Shown: piece by piece, positions 43,387 through 43,925 of the stretch | Layout of the letters: each line of letters opens with the position of its first letter | Position numbering within the stretch: position 1 is the stretch's first letter | Origin: Planctomycetaceae bacterium | GTDB taxonomy: Bacteria > Planctomycetota > Planctomycetia > Pirellulales > Pirellulaceae | NCBI GenBank assembly: GCA_002726245.1 | Contig: PBSM01000248.1 | Coordinates: forward strand, 1 to 43,925 | Length of the DNA stretch: 43,925 bases | Reading direction: 5' to 3' | The notes under the pieces: model-generated | What the model was told of the DNA's origin: nothing | The model's database searches: none | Seen by the model: only the letters and a program-made list of their open reading frames with translations | Position numbers and translations under genes: made by a program

Positions 43387-43925
43387 GGCAATCGGCAGGA
43401 AATAGTAGCCCTCATGCTCCACCGTGAGGAGCGTTCATCATGCGGAGCGTGATGGCGACTCGGTGTAAGCGATTGCTGCCGATTGCGAGACCATTATCGG
43501 TTCGTCGGCTACGGTCGCCGAACGCGTGTTGCGTGGCGACTGGAAGCAGATCAACAACTTGAAGATACAAGATGTGTGCAGTCGGTGCCAACTATAAGGC
43601 GTCAATCCCTCATGTGGACTGAGTCCGCCCATCGTAGGCATCACGCTCCCCGCGAACGTGATGAGCAATCGCCACGCGGAGCGTGACAGCATCTTGGCTG
43701 CAGTAAGCGTCGCGTGAAGCAAAACTGACATCTCCCGTGGCTGTCCGTTTCTAAACTCTTGTGCAGTTCGTTCAGAGTTTGTATTCACCCGTTTAACCTG
43801 CAAGCGTTCGGGCGCAAGTAAAAAGCGGGTGCAGGAACGGGCTCGTTTTTTTAGGCGGCGATGGTTGAGGTTGTGGGGGCGTTGGGATGGAACGGGTGGC
43901 CGGGGCGGTTGTGGAGGAAAGTGAC
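43387..43925. repeat. Gene-poor end with repeated CGGAGCGTGA motifs
   Basis: The motif CGGAGCGTGA occurs at 43443-43452 and 43677-43686 on the plus strand, and the related GGGGAGCGTGATG occurs on the minus strand around 43639-43651, where CATCACGCTCCCCGCGAACGT is followed by GATGA to form a loose hairpin. Frames open on both strands between them (43438-43803 minus and 43483-43686 plus), but neither has convincing protein character. The last 70 bases are G-rich and cut by the window edge. I see no gene I can support. Confidence 0.45.

Noticed and set aside
43438..43803. Minus-strand frame of 121 residues at the window end
   Set aside because: It spans the CGGAGCGTGA repeats and lacks a ribosome-binding site and protein-like order; it is probably repeat-derived.
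43820..43855. Rho-independent terminator with T run near the window end
   Set aside because: A run of T is present, but I could not find a matching stem before it.
43917..43925. GAAAGTGAC at the window edge as a third copy of the 15-mer repeat
   Set aside because: Only nine bases are visible before the window ends, which is too short to support a copy.

Overview
The window looks like a chromosomal piece of a planctomycete (Planctomycetota, probably Pirellulales-like). I infer this from gene families, not from a database search. The pointers are a BBP7-type outer-membrane barrel, a tandem DUF1080 (3-keto-disaccharide hydrolase) protein, two large exported proteins with a LEPR-XLL-like N-terminal tag, type I dockerin motifs, a membrane-anchored Ser/Thr kinase, and beta-RFAP synthase of the tetrahydromethanopterin (C1) pathway. 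Genes are mostly solitary or in short runs, and small palindromic repeats lie between them. I found no rRNA, tRNA or CRISPR array.

Layout. 0.3-7.5 kb: an FkbM methyltransferase, a HEAT-repeat membrane protein (frameshifted), an exported protein of unknown function, a three-part LplT-PlsC-acyl-ACP synthetase fusion for lysophospholipid repair, and a small membrane protein. 7.6-11.5 kb: a disturbed secretion locus. The N-truncated end of a Gly/Pro-rich protein on the minus strand meets an N-truncated GspE/PilB ATPase head to head near 8,224-8,231, and an intact secretin follows. 11.6-13.9 kb: a palindrome cluster, the tandem DUF1080 protein (frameshifted) and a membrane protein. 14.1-19.1 kb: a plus-strand run of nitrilase-family amidohydrolase, an exported aldose-epimerase-like protein whose 5' end carries a 7-bp repeat array, beta-RFAP synthase, PdxJ and DapA. 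19.3-24.3 kb: a small unknown protein, a miniature inverted-repeat element, an FG-GAP/dockerin exported protein and a probable transposase relic. 24.3-29.4 kb: the BBP7 barrel, divergent from a large Ser/Thr kinase. 29.5-33.9 kb: small and membrane proteins, a 136-bp nested inverted repeat, a histidine kinase, a lipoprotein and a SAM methyltransferase. 34.1-38.6 kb: a giant subtilisin-family surface protein with five repeated aromatic modules joined by Ser/Asp/Gly linkers. 38.9-43.4 kb: CapD/WbpM-type dehydratase, WecB and WecC, a nucleotide-sugar operon that should make UDP-ManNAcA and a 4,6-dehydrated sugar for an extracellular polysaccharide.

Three genes on the minus strand (near 2,107, 7,740 and 12,764) are each broken by what looks like one missing G in a G run. 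This common signature suggests base-calling error more than true gene decay. The most interesting items are the modular subtilase, the heptamer array placed between a good ribosome-binding site and a signal peptide, and the head-to-head junction in the secretion locus.
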